Assembly (NCBI GenBank): GCA_026169375.1
Contig: JAPFCR010000035.1
Location: 124,001-188,000 of the forward strand
Length of the DNA stretch: 64,000 bases
Direction: 5' to 3'
Origin: Sporosarcina sp.
GTDB lineage: Bacteria > Bacillota > Bacilli > Bacillales_A > Planococcaceae
The notes beneath the pieces are model-generated. The model did not search any database and had not been told where the DNA came from. It saw only the letters and a list, made by a program, of their open reading frames with translations. The translations under genes and the position numbers were made by a program. Below, piece after piece: positions 1 to 8,004 of this stretch (positions are counted from its first letter, which is position 1; each line of letters starts with the position of its first letter).

Positions 1-1
1 A

Positions 2-217
2 AAAAATCTTTCTCGTTGTGTAGAAGCTGCAGGGACCGTTGGCATTAACTTAGTCCCGTGGAGTGTTCCTGTTGTTTTTGTCGTTGGGACACTAGGGGTT
101 AGCTTTGCAGAATTTGTGCCGTATGCATTCTTTATCTTTCTCGTTCCGCTTATGAATATACTATTTGGCTATACTAGATGGACCATTACGAAAAAACAGT
201 ATTCTTCAAAGGAGTGA
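2..217 (+). CDS. Na+/H+ antiporter NhaC family, C-terminal end (partial)
   Basis: Only the last 71 codons are in the window; the frame is open from base 2 to a TGA at 215-217. The peptide is hydrophobic with two likely membrane segments. It contains a G-T-V...L-V-P-W stretch and a G-T-L-G-V-S block followed by Y-A-F-F, which resemble the last helices of NhaC-type sodium/proton antiporters as I recall them. The function would be Na+ extrusion in exchange for protons at the membrane. The next gene follows nine bases later, so the two may be co-transcribed. The family call rests on a short fragment. Confidence 0.6.
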   Translation, partial: KNLSRCVEAAGTVGINLVPWSVPVVFVVGTLGVSFAEFVPYAFFIFLVPLMNILFGYTRWTITKKQYSSKE

Positions 218-225
218 CTTTACAT

Positions 226-1092
226 ATGACAGAAGTAATCTTGAACGTCTTAGGCACCGCGCAAGATGCAGGACTTCCACATCCGAATTGCTTTTGTGAA
301 AATTGTTTAGAAGCTATTGAAAATCTGGGTTTCAAACGACTTGCAGCATCCCTTGCAATTGTCTTACCTGAAACAAACAGTTGGCACTTAATTGATGCGA
401 CTCCAGATTTAAAAGAACAAATGATGAATTTACAAATGAAGTACAAGATGCAAGGTCAATTAATGGAAACTATTTTTTTAACACATGCGCATCTTGGTCA
501 TTACCCTGGGCTTTTATTTTTGGGACGTGAAGCGATTGGGGCCAAAAACATTCCCCTATTCGCAGGAAGTCAAATGCAAAATCTATTAAAAAAACAAGCA
601 CCTTGGCATTTATTAACAGATCTTGAAAACATTAAATTACAACAACTCAATGATGGACAAACCGTTAACTTAGCGTCTGCTGTATCCATTACGCCGATTG
701 AAGTCCTACACCGGAACGAGTTCTCCGAAACATTTGGCTTTTGGATTCAAGGACCGAATAAAAAAGTACTATACATTCCAGATATTGATCAATGGACTGA
801 ATGGAATCAAGATATTTACGATGTTTGTCAAAAAGCTGATATTTGCTTACTTGATAGTACGTTTTATTCAACAGATGACCTTGAAAAAATCGGACGAAGT
901 TACGGGGAAATTCCGCACCCATTAATGACAGAAACAATGGAACGATTGCAAGATTTAACAGGACAAACTGATATTTATTTTACTCATTTAAATCATTCAA
1001 ACCCAACCCTCAACTCGAACCGTATTATTCGAGAGAAGATTGAAGCGAAAGGCTTTTATATCGCTGAAGAAATGATGACATTTACGCTATAG
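226..1092 (+). CDS. PqqB-like metallo-beta-lactamase-fold hydrolase
   Basis: 288 residues. The N-terminus has the PqqB-type pattern L-G-T-A-Q-D-A-G-L-P-H followed by C-F-C-E-N-C. A degenerate metal motif T-H-A-H-L-G-H lies near residue 100, a D-S-T-F-Y block near 220, and T-H-L-N-H-S-N near 265. These features match the PqqB-like branch of the metallo-beta-lactamase superfamily. The start at 226 was chosen because AAAGGAGTG lies 9 bases upstream; an in-frame ATG at 178 falls inside the preceding antiporter gene. No pqqA, pqqC, pqqD or pqqE is nearby, so a PQQ role is unlikely and the substrate is unknown. A terminator follows. Confidence 0.75.
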   Translation: MTEVILNVLGTAQDAGLPHPNCFCENCLEAIENLGFKRLAASLAIVLPETNSWHLIDATPDLKEQMMNLQMKYKMQGQLMETIFLTHAHLGHYPGLLFLGREAIGAKNIPLFAGSQMQNLLKKQAPWHLLTDLENIKLQQLNDGQTVNLASAVSITPIEVLHRNEFSETFGFWIQGPNKKVLYIPDIDQWTEWNQDIYDVCQKADICLLDSTFYSTDDLEKIGRSYGEIPHPLMTETMERLQDLTGQTDIYFTHLNHSNPTLNSNRIIREKIEAKGFYIAEEMMTFTL

Positions 1093-1096
1093 ACGT

Positions 1097-1139
1097 AAAA
1101 AGGAGTCAATTTACTCATTCGAGTGAAGTGACTCCTTTT
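1097..1139 (+). terminator. Rho-independent terminator after the PqqB-like gene
   Basis: An 11-bp inverted repeat (AAAAGGAGTCA / TGACTCCTTTT) ends in a T run just after the stop codon. Confidence 0.8.
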
Positions 1140-1219
1140 CATTTACATATAAAATTTTCATAATTTTGTATAAAGTGCAACCATTTATCCCCATCCTCTA
1201 GCGATGAGGAGGGTACACA

Positions 1220-1555
1220 ATGGCAACAATAAGACTTTTTCCAACAGAAAATAAACTGTTTAAACTTTCATTATGCCTTACATTTCTAGCGATTTTGGAT
1301 ACATTTTTCACTCATTACGGCATTCAATACGAACATATTGAGGAAGCAAATCCGGTGATGAAAACGGTTTACGAGAACAGTGTTTTCTTATTTTTTTCGA
1401 TTAAAATTGCACTTCCTTTCCTTTTACTTATATTCTCTATAAAAATCACACCAAAACGATATTTTTATGTACTCATCAGTTCGGCCGTATTTCTTTACTC
1501 TGTTACGTTATGTTTGCATATCGTTTGGATTGCACTTGCATTCAATATCATTTAA
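1220..1555 (+). CDS. DUF5658-like small membrane protein
   Basis: 111 residues with about three hydrophobic segments (near residues 15-35, 52-72 and 83-108) and a conserved-looking E-A-N-P-V-M between the first two, as in DUF5658 membrane proteins. The start has GAGGAGGG about 8 bases upstream. Function unknown. It is a single-gene unit bounded by hairpins on both sides. The DUF assignment is from remembered family appearance, not a search. Confidence 0.6.
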   Translation: MATIRLFPTENKLFKLSLCLTFLAILDTFFTHYGIQYEHIEEANPVMKTVYENSVFLFFSIKIALPFLLLIFSIKITPKRYFYVLISSAVFLYSVTLCLHIVWIALAFNII

Positions 1556-1566
1556 AAAAATGATAT

Positions 1567-1599
1567 AAAAGGAGCCAATCGAGTAAATGGGCTCCTTTT
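1567..1599. terminator. Bidirectional terminator
   Basis: Perfect 10-bp stem AAAAGGAGCC / GGCTCCTTTT between two convergent genes. T runs on both strands suggest it serves both. Confidence 0.8.
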
Positions 1600-1612
1600 G
1601 TATCTATTTATT

Positions 1613-2242
1613 TTACAGTGACGTCGTTAACCAAATCGCTTTCCCTTTAATGACAACATCTTCTTTAGGAAAAACTTGATCATCAATACTAGCATTTTCA
1701 CTTACTAATGAAATTTGATCATTGCTGCAATAAACCTTCTTCAAAATCGCATCTTCCCCGTTCACACAAACTGCTGCAATATCTCCATTTTCAACTTCCG
1801 ATTGCAAACGAATTAACACTTTGCTGCCAGGTCGAATGCCTACATTAACCATGCTACTCATATTCACTTCTAACCAAACATGGGTACCGTCACTAAGTAA
1901 TCGTTTTTCTGTTGGACATTGCGTAAATACATTTTCTGTAGAGTAGGTCTGATTTTCTAAAGTTAATTTAGATACAACGGGCAGTAAAATAAAATCTTCC
2001 CATGATTGTGCAGGAGTCGTTGTTCTCCCCATCAAATAATCATTCGAAACATCTAGTAAAATTGCAATATTATTAATCGTGTCAGGTGGTGGCATTTTCG
2101 TTCCATTTTCATACGCAGTGTAAGTCGTTCTCGCCATCCCTATTCTTTCCGCCACATATTGTTGCGTCCATCTCGAATTTCCTGCTTTCTTCTTTTCTCT
2201 GCAACTTTTTAATCTCTGTGCAAAATCCTCCACTTGAAACAC
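1613..2242 (-). CDS. XRE/S24 CI-like repressor
   Basis: 209 residues. Residues 8-70 form an XRE helix-turn-helix (W-T-Q-Q-Y-V-A-E-R-I-G ... Y-E-N-G). Residues 85-205 resemble the LexA/CI S24 domain, with candidate catalytic Ser130 (in S-S-M) and Lys168 (in A-I-L-K). The Ala-Gly or Cys-Gly autocleavage dipeptide expected near residues 85-100 is not visible, so RecA-stimulated cleavage may be lost or shifted. It is divergent from a small XRE gene, and the shared intergenic region carries four related palindromes. This is the layout of a temperate phage or ICE switch, but no phage genes adjoin it. Confidence 0.8.
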   Translation of the reverse strand: MFQVEDFAQRLKSCREKKKAGNSRWTQQYVAERIGMARTTYTAYENGTKMPPPDTINNIAILLDVSNDYLMGRTTTPAQSWEDFILLPVVSKLTLENQTYSTENVFTQCPTEKRLLSDGTHVWLEVNMSSMVNVGIRPGSKVLIRLQSEVENGDIAAVCVNGEDAILKKVYCSNDQISLVSENASIDDQVFPKEDVVIKGKAIWLTTSL

Positions 2243-2278
2243 CTGCCTACGTATATTCTCTTACGATTCACTATATAT

Positions 2279-2393
2279 GTTTCTTAGAGTAACTTCTATA
2301 TTTGTTCCTACAAGGGTAACTTTTAATTTTAAGTACCTTGACTTGTTACTAATAGGAACGTATAGTTAATGAAAATAGGTTCCTTAAAGAAAC
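2279..2393. promoter_or_regulatory. Operator cluster between divergent XRE genes
   Basis: Four related inverted repeats lie at 2279-2293, 2304-2320, 2345-2359 and 2379-2393. Three are 15 bp and share the form GTTnCT-N3-AGnAAC on one strand or the other; the second has the same half-sites with a 5-bp centre. The third sits in the spacer of the rightward promoter and the fourth just upstream of the small XRE start. They are the likely binding sites of one or both flanking regulators (inference). Confidence 0.7.
2338..2366 (+). promoter_or_regulatory. SigA-type promoter of the small XRE gene
   Basis: TTGACT (2338-2343) and TATAGT (2361-2366) with a 17-bp spacer. One operator palindrome occupies most of the spacer, so repressor binding should block polymerase. 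Confidence 0.75.
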
Positions 2394-2408
2394 ATTAGGA
2401 GTGTTAAT

Positions 2409-2618
2409 ATGAGAAAATGGTTAAAAGAAAAAAGAGTGAACAATGAATTCACTCAAGAAGAAGCTGCTGACTTAGCTGGTATTTCCCGTAGTTATTATAC
2501 CCATATTGAAAAAGGGAGCAAAACACCTACTGTGAAAGTAGCAAAAAAAATCGCTACTGCATTAAATTTTGACTGGACTTTACTTTTCGAAGAAGAACCT
2601 AATCTTGATGATGAATAA
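2409..2618 (+). CDS. Small XRE-family regulator (Cro-like)
   Basis: 69 residues, essentially one helix-turn-helix domain (F-T-Q-E-E-A-A-D-L-A-G-I-S then Y-Y-T-H-I-E-K-G) with a short acidic tail. AGGAG lies 8 bases before the ATG. It is transcribed away from the CI-like gene and probably acts on the shared operators; whether it is Cro-like or an activator cannot be told from sequence. A long hairpin follows. Confidence 0.8.
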   Translation: MRKWLKEKRVNNEFTQEEAADLAGISRSYYTHIEKGSKTPTVKVAKKIATALNFDWTLLFEEEPNLDDE

Positions 2619-2707
2619 ATTACAAAAAGTGTTCCTAGCAAGGCCATTTAACAGAAAGACTTTCACTTCTTTAATTCACTACATCATTTCCTATCTTTTC
2701 CCACACA

Positions 2708-2772
2708 AAAATACCTTTTGAATTTGCATGAGGTCGAAAAAATTTCCCTCAATTTCAAATCAAAAGGTATTT
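2708..2772. terminator. Hairpin between xre and the acyltransferase
   Basis: A 13-bp repeat (AAATACCTTTTGA / TCAAAAGGTATTT) flanks a long loop between two convergent genes. It probably terminates in both directions. Confidence 0.65.
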
Positions 2773-2787
2773 ACTCATCAGTTCACT

Positions 2788-4584
2788 TTACTTATTCACA
2801 ACATTTTCTGCGATGGCTTTTAATTCATAAAGTGCTTCTATGATTTTTTCACTCAACTGAATCGCTTGTTCTTTTTCAGTAGCCCGACAAGAAATATTTA
2901 ATGAGATGGAATCATCTAGTAAAATATAGGCAATGCCGAATCCGCCTGCTACTACTGGTGCAAATACTCTTGAGTGAACATTGTCATAAGCCATACCGCT
3001 TGTTGACAAAAAGTCTTTTCGAAGTGTTTGATAGCCATCATCTTGGAAAATGGCTGGATACGTTTCGATCCCCAATTCTTTTCCATATGTTAAATAAGCT
3101 TGTTCTAAGCCAAACATATGCCTTTCAACACCCGAACCATTCCGGGCTTCCGAAATTCTTTTTGCATGTGCTGCACTTGCTTTTTCCATCAGCTCATAAA
3201 TTTCTCTGTTTGACTGTTGATTTTCAATCGCCTCGACGACTGCTATTTTTTCCATACTCGTTGCACGCGCGCATTCCGTTCGCCCTTCTTTATAATGTCG
3301 GATTGACACGGGTTCATAAACACTTTTAAACGCGCCAAATGTACGATACTGGGCAATCTGTAAAGCCATATGGAAAAATGCATCCGGACTTATTTTCATG
3401 TTCTTAATGGCATCGGAACCGAACGTATGTAAAATTGTCGATTCGACATGAAAGTTTTTTTTACGTTCAAGGCTTTCTTTTTCTAATCGCAATAGCGACA
3501 TTTTAATATCCTCAGAGACTTCCCACTTTAATTGCTGAGTCTTTGGTATTTCTTCTGTATAAACAATTTCTTCACGTTCTTCAGCCAATCCTTCATTGAC
3601 ATAACTAATGACCGCAAAGATTGTCGTCCCGTCTACCGCGGTATGTTCGATACTATATCCGACACGTCCCCTTTGCGTAATGACGAGTTGAATCGTTTTA
3701 TCGAAATATTTACTACGACTATTTAACATAAGCCCTTCCACCGCTTCTTTCGCGTTTTGACTTTCTTCATCAATTGAAATGACGATGAGCGAATCTGCTA
3801 TCGCTTCAATGTTTTCTGCATTGACCGGGCTTATTTTTAAATCGTTATAAATTTGCGCTGCTTCTTCTCTTTCAGCGGTTGTAAAAAGACCAATATTCAA
3901 TCCTTCTTTCTCATCAGAGTCAAAAATACGGTCGATTGCTTCTGTAATCTTTTCACTTGGGTAAATTTGTCCTTCTTCGTTTGTGACTGGAACTTGATAC
4001 ATATTATTTTTAAAAATTAACATGATAAAATTATTTCTTTTATCAAAGTCTGCAACTGTAAACTGATCGCGGCCTACTTGTGGAACGCGCACTGAACGGA
4101 AAAACTTTTTATACTGCCCCATATCTAATGGCACGCCTTTTAGTGTAACCGGCTCAATTTCCCCATCAATAATTTTTTGATAATATTCCGCCACTAAAAA
4201 ACTCGCTTTCCCCGCAAGTTCTGCCGTTGTTGGCACTTTTGGAAGAGGCGGCTGATTTACCAAAATGTTGAAATGCATACCTGTTGGTAGTGACCCACGA
4301 TACTTCAAATAATGATTATCCCAAAAAGGGGTTAACCAACTGCCATCTGTTTCCTTTTTCAATTCATCAAGCTTATATTGAAGTTTTTCAGCATCCCCAT
4401 TTCCTTTAAAGAAATCATTTGCTGTAAGTGTTGTTTGTTTAAATTGTTGTTCATCAACGAGTGGTTGAATCCATTCGAGGAGTTTTAGATGAGTACTCGC
4501 AATCGGAGGAACTGGAAACGTTTGTAATTTATGCTGATTATCAAATATTTTTTTTATAATAATGACTCCCTTCTTTATGTACAT
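2788..4584 (-). CDS. Choline/carnitine O-acyltransferase family protein
   Basis: 598 residues from the ATG at 4584, full family length. The N-terminal P-P-I-A-S-T region and the central I-E-H-T-A-V-D-G motif, with the catalytic His in E-H-(S/T)-x-x-D-G, identify the carnitine acyltransferase fold. The C-terminal half contains a G-x-G-V-E-R-H-x-x-G-L block. It would transfer acyl groups between CoA and carnitine or choline. The start is uncertain: GTG 4590 and ATG 4584 have no SD, whereas GGGAG at 4566-4570 precedes ATT 4560 and ATA 4557, just before K-K-I-F. A non-canonical start is possible. Flanked by terminators, so monocistronic. Confidence 0.8.
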   Translation of the reverse strand: MYIKKGVIIIKKIFDNQHKLQTFPVPPIASTHLKLLEWIQPLVDEQQFKQTTLTANDFFKGNGDAEKLQYKLDELKKETDGSWLTPFWDNHYLKYRGSLPTGMHFNILVNQPPLPKVPTTAELAGKASFLVAEYYQKIIDGEIEPVTLKGVPLDMGQYKKFFRSVRVPQVGRDQFTVADFDKRNNFIMLIFKNNMYQVPVTNEEGQIYPSEKITEAIDRIFDSDEKEGLNIGLFTTAEREEAAQIYNDLKISPVNAENIEAIADSLIVISIDEESQNAKEAVEGLMLNSRSKYFDKTIQLVITQRGRVGYSIEHTAVDGTTIFAVISYVNEGLAEEREEIVYTEEIPKTQQLKWEVSEDIKMSLLRLEKESLERKKNFHVESTILHTFGSDAIKNMKISPDAFFHMALQIAQYRTFGAFKSVYEPVSIRHYKEGRTECARATSMEKIAVVEAIENQQSNREIYELMEKASAAHAKRISEARNGSGVERHMFGLEQAYLTYGKELGIETYPAIFQDDGYQTLRKDFLSTSGMAYDNVHSRVFAPVVAGGFGIAYILLDDSISLNISCRATEKEQAIQLSEKIIEALYELKAIAENVVNK

Positions 4585-4883
4585 ATACACGTATCATTTT
4601 AAGTAAATTATGATAAATCTCTTTCATATCATAAATCGCTATGCGTATAACTATACACGCAATTTAACTTTAATGATTCTCGCTTTTCTTTTATCTTGAC
4701 CATTTATACAATGATTCATTCTTCTATCCCGACTTCATATAATATCATATATATGAATACTTATCCATTTAATATAGTATAGCGCCTTGCGATCAATTCG
4801 CAAGAAAAGGTTTTTGCTTTCCAGTTTCCGCCGGATGCAGTAAACTACTATAGAAGTAAAATAACTTTATTTGGAGGATGAAC
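4585..4883. other. Divergent intergenic region, AT-rich
   Basis: Nearly 300 bases between the acyltransferase and the secreted-protein gene. A TATAG-like -10 near 4850 probably serves the rightward gene. I see no structured RNA, gene or repeat. Confidence 0.4.
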
Positions 4884-5321
4884 ATGAAGAAATTCTTTGC
4901 GTCTTTACTTGCAATCACAATTTTATTTTCCCCGATTGGGAACGTGATTTTTAACGACTCCCCTGTTGCGGAAGCGAAGCGCTACAAATCAGGAAAGAAA
5001 AACTTTAATATCGACAGACAAAAAACACCAACACAGTCGAATATTAAAAAGGAAAAAGAAAAAGATCAAAACAAAACAAATACGACTACACCATCTGCTA
5101 AAAAATCAACAAGTGGCGGTTTAATGAAAGGGTTAGTCGCCGGAGGGCTTGCGGGATTATTATTCGGTAGTCTTTTTGCAAATATGGGCATGCTTGGGTC
5201 GATTCTAGGCTTACTCATTAACGTCTTTGCGATTATCCTTTTAATTAGCATCATTAAAAAAGTGTTCGCTTTACTTAGTACGAAGAAAAAAGAAGAGGAA
5301 GATAGAAGATGGCATCATTAA
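4884..5321 (+). CDS. Signal-peptide protein with Gly-rich membrane region
   Basis: 145 residues. A signal sequence (K-K-F-F then a hydrophobic core) ends near V-A-E-A. A basic, Asn/Thr/Lys-rich linker follows, then G-G-L-M-K-G-L-V-A-G-G-L-A-G and a long hydrophobic segment, ending in K-K-K-E-E-E-D. The Gly-rich membrane part resembles that of bacterial Tim44-domain proteins, but the Tim44 domain is absent. The start at 4884 was chosen because GGAGG abuts the ATG at 4878 and is correctly spaced for 4884. It overlaps the next gene by 13 bases, so they are translationally coupled. Function unknown. Confidence 0.65.
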   Translation: MKKFFASLLAITILFSPIGNVIFNDSPVAEAKRYKSGKKNFNIDRQKTPTQSNIKKEKEKDQNKTNTTTPSAKKSTSGGLMKGLVAGGLAGLLFGSLFANMGMLGSILGLLINVFAIILLISIIKKVFALLSTKKKEEEDRRWHH

Positions 5322-5605
5322 TCATTGCTGAGCAAGATATTGTGAATGCGATTTGCTTATATATGTCGCATGAAAAAGAAGTAGAGCCCGATGAAGTCGA
5401 AGTTGAGTTAATTTATGATGATGAAGCTGAAATGGAATACTCAGCAGAAGTAACAGTCAAACATAAACTTGAGGAAATTCCGACTGGAAAAGTAATCGCT
5501 TCTCTTCGCTTATGGCTCAATCTCTACACAGATATCGACGGCATTTCAGCTGGCCTGAAACTTCATTTTGATGAAAATGATGGCATTTACGCATCCGCTT
5601 GGTAA
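5309..5605 (+). CDS. DUF2653 (YxcD-like) protein
   Basis: 98 residues, soluble and acidic. It begins with I-I-A-E-Q-D-I-V-N-A-I-C and carries V-E-V-E-L-I-Y-D-D-E, the look of the DUF2653 family that includes B. subtilis YxcD. Its start lies inside the preceding membrane-protein gene, implying coupled expression. Function unknown. A strong terminator follows. Confidence 0.7.
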   Translation: MASLIIAEQDIVNAICLYMSHEKEVEPDEVEVELIYDDEAEMEYSAEVTVKHKLEEIPTGKVIASLRLWLNLYTDIDGISAGLKLHFDENDGIYASAW

Positions 5606-5616
5606 TCATAACCCAT

Positions 5617-5657
5617 ATCTGACAAGATGACCGATTTACTCATCTTGTCAGATATTT
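5617..5657 (+). terminator. Rho-independent terminator
   Basis: A 13-bp stem (ATCTGACAAGATG / CATCTTGTCAGAT) followed by ATTTTTA, directly after the DUF2653 gene. Confidence 0.85.
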
Positions 5658-5788
5658 TTATTATTCATAGCAATCACTAATAGGATCATTACGACCAACC
5701 TAAGAAAACTAATTCTTCAAAGTCCTCCGAGTGTCTGGCACTTCCTTCAATTATATCTTATTATATTCAAAGGGGGAGGAGTCGGATA

Positions 5789-6589
5789 ATGAAAAGAACG
5801 TTTAAGTTTATAGGCATTCTCTTATCTTCACTGCTGTTAATTGTAGCTTGTTCAAATGAAAGTGACAGTTCTACAGAAAACGAAACAACTTCAGAAAAAG
5901 ACAAGATCACATTGACCATTTCTGCCGCGGTTAGCCTGAAAGATGCAATGGATGTCATTCAACAGAATTATCAAGACCAATATCCTGAAGTTACGTTGGA
6001 TTTTAACTTTGGTGGTTCTGGTTCTTTGCAGCAACAAATTTCACAAGGTGCACCTGTCGATTTATTTTTCTCAGCCGCAGAAGATAAATTCGAATTACTT
6101 GTTGAAGCAGGTAATATCGCTAAAGAAGATCGTGTAGACCTTCTCGGTAATGAACTTGTACTAATCGTTCCACAAGAAAATGAGTCGATTCAAGATTTCG
6201 AAGACCTTATAAAAGATTCTATCAATCACATTTCAATTGGAACACCAGAGACTGTTCCGGCTGGAATGTACGCTAAAGAATCTTTAGAAAAAATGAATTT
6301 ATGGAAAGAGCTTGAATCGAAAATCGTTTTTGCAAAAGATGTTCGACAAGTGCTATCTTATGTAGAAACGGGAAATGTTGAAGCAGGCATTGTTTATCAA
6401 ACAGATGCTTTCGTATCGGATCAAGTGAACATTGTCAAAACTGCTGATACTAACGCACATACACCGATTATTTATCCGGTTGGCATCATTCAAGATTCGA
6501 AGCAGTATGAAGCAGCAAAAAATTTCTATCAATATTTACAAAGCGACGAAGCATTGAAGGTGTTTGAAGACTATGGATTTACTACTTAG
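5789..6589 (+). CDS. modA: Molybdate ABC transporter substrate-binding lipoprotein
   Basis: 266 residues. A lipoprotein signal ends at L-I-V-A-C with Cys21 as lipid anchor, followed by a Ser/Glu-rich linker. The body shows ModA hallmarks: S-A-A-V-S-L-K-D-A-M, F-N-F-G-G-S-G-S-L-Q-Q-Q-I-S-Q-G-A-P-V-D and T-P-E-T-V-P-A-G. It captures molybdate outside the membrane for the ModB permease encoded by the overlapping next gene. A strong GGGGGAGGAG SD is present. No ATPase gene follows. Confidence 0.92.
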   Translation: MKRTFKFIGILLSSLLLIVACSNESDSSTENETTSEKDKITLTISAAVSLKDAMDVIQQNYQDQYPEVTLDFNFGGSGSLQQQISQGAPVDLFFSAAEDKFELLVEAGNIAKEDRVDLLGNELVLIVPQENESIQDFEDLIKDSINHISIGTPETVPAGMYAKESLEKMNLWKELESKIVFAKDVRQVLSYVETGNVEAGIVYQTDAFVSDQVNIVKTADTNAHTPIIYPVGIIQDSKQYEAAKNFYQYLQSDEALKVFEDYGFTT

Positions 6590-7241
6590 TAAAGAATTTT
6601 TAAACCCGATTTGGTTATCTTTCAAAGTCGCGACAATAGCTGGAATCATCGTTATTTTACTCGGAACAGTCGCTGGACGAATCCTTTCTAGAAAGTCGTT
6701 TAGAGGAAAATCCATTATAGAAACCATTCTTATGTTACCCATGGTTCTTCCGCCTACAGTTGTTGGATTTTTACTCATTATTATTTTTGGGAAAAATAGC
6801 TTGATTGGTCAAGCGATTGAATGGCTTTTTAACCAACCGATTATTTTCACTTGGTGGGCTGCCGTCCTCGCCTCTATCGTCGTCGCATTCCCACTTATGT
6901 ATCAATCTGCAAAATCAGCGTTTCAAGGAATCAATCTAGACATTGAGGAAGCAGCGAGACTCGATGGTGCCAATGAATGGCAAATTTTCTTATTTGTTAC
7001 GATTCCTTTAGCTTCCAAAGTACTCATAGCGGGAAGTGTGTTAAGTTTTGCACGTGCTTTAGGGGAGTTTGGTGCTACTTTAATGTTTGCTGGCAATATT
7101 CCTGGGAAAACACAGACCATTCCGACTGCAATTTATCTCGCCATTGATTCGGGGAATATGCAACTTGCTTGGATGTGGGTCATTTCAATTGTTGTTCTTT
7201 CATTTATAATGTTGTTATTCGTTCGAACTAAACAAAATTAA
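6573..7241 (+). CDS. modB: Molybdate ABC transporter permease
   Basis: 222 residues with about five membrane helices. The ABC-permease EAA loop reads E-E-A-A-R-L-D-G-A-N near residues 126-135, and A-L-G-E-F-G-A-T-L-M-F-A-G-N is typical of ModB. The ATG at 6573 lies inside the end of modA (17-base overlap); a TTG at 6564 is an alternative start. The transporter needs a ModC ATPase, which is not in this window and must come from elsewhere. Confidence 0.9.
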   Translation: MDLLLSKEFLNPIWLSFKVATIAGIIVILLGTVAGRILSRKSFRGKSIIETILMLPMVLPPTVVGFLLIIIFGKNSLIGQAIEWLFNQPIIFTWWAAVLASIVVAFPLMYQSAKSAFQGINLDIEEAARLDGANEWQIFLFVTIPLASKVLIAGSVLSFARALGEFGATLMFAGNIPGKTQTIPTAIYLAIDSGNMQLAWMWVISIVVLSFIMLLFVRTKQN

Positions 7242-7260
7242 CTTTCTTTTAAATACTAAC

Positions 7261-7303
7261 TGGCTCGTTAAAGCTTTCGGTTTCCTATAGCTTTAACGAG
7301 TCA
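7261..7303. terminator. Hairpin after modB
   Basis: A 15-base near-perfect stem (TGGCTCGTTAAAGCT / AGCTTTAACGAGTCA) lies between convergent genes. The T run is modest. Confidence 0.65.
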
Positions 7304-7326
7304 GTTTCAACTCCGTTTACACCTGA

Positions 7327-7926
7327 TTACCCACGATAAGAGTAAGGATTCCATTGTTCTTCGCGTGGTCTTGGATAAGCTGGTTTCAATTTATGATCAT
7401 GCTTTTTCTCACGCTGACAATTTTTCGGTGGGCCTATAAAGACAGATTCAGGAATCGGTGCAATCGCGGCTTTCCACTCTTTTTCATCGACACAGTACGT
7501 ATCCGCTATAATGTTAGTCGGTGTTCCATTTAAAATATCTGACCCTAAAATAACTTTTGGTTTTGGCGCGTTGAAAATGCCTAAAATCTGAGTCCGGTCT
7601 GCATCACTTACAATATAATGCCACCAACCTTGCGGGACATTGACAACTTGATTTGCCGTAATCCGGTAACTATGCAATTTTTTCGTAGACGGGTTAATCA
7701 TCGAAACCGTTACACCCCCGCGTATACAATAAATTAACTCGGTTGCTTCTTGATGATAATGCGGCTCGACAATATATCCTTCACTCAAATGGATATCCAG
7801 TACAGACGTATTGTCTAACGTATTTAACTCATCAATACTTAACTCGTTGATATAATTTTGGTCATTTCTTTTAAACAGTTGATTGTTACTTAAGTCAAAT
7901 GTAAATTGAGCATCTTTTGAAGGCAA
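7327..7926 (-). CDS. Cupin-domain protein
   Basis: 199 residues. One cupin barrel: motif 1 at about residues 56-75 (P-H-Y-H-Q-E-A-T-E-L-I-Y-C-I-R-G-G) with two His and one Glu as metal ligands, and motif 2 near residue 100 (P-Q-G-W-W-H-Y) with the third His. The C-terminus is rich in His, Lys, Pro and Arg. It may be a metal-dependent oxygenase, decarboxylase or binding protein; the substrate is not inferable. The fold call is firm, the function is not. Confidence 0.75.
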   Translation of the reverse strand: MPSKDAQFTFDLSNNQLFKRNDQNYINELSIDELNTLDNTSVLDIHLSEGYIVEPHYHQEATELIYCIRGGVTVSMINPSTKKLHSYRITANQVVNVPQGWWHYIVSDADRTQILGIFNAPKPKVILGSDILNGTPTNIIADTYCVDEKEWKAAIAPIPESVFIGPPKNCQREKKHDHKLKPAYPRPREEQWNPYSYRG

Positions 7927-8004
7927 TCCTTTTGTTCCCCCTTATGATTGATTTCCATCATTCATAACGTATGCAAGTTGCGTCTTTGGGGTGCCAATTA
8001 ACAT

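Noticed and set aside
1613..2618. Prophage remnant
   Set aside because: No integrase, att-like duplication, replication or structural genes were found on either side; only the regulator pair is phage-like.
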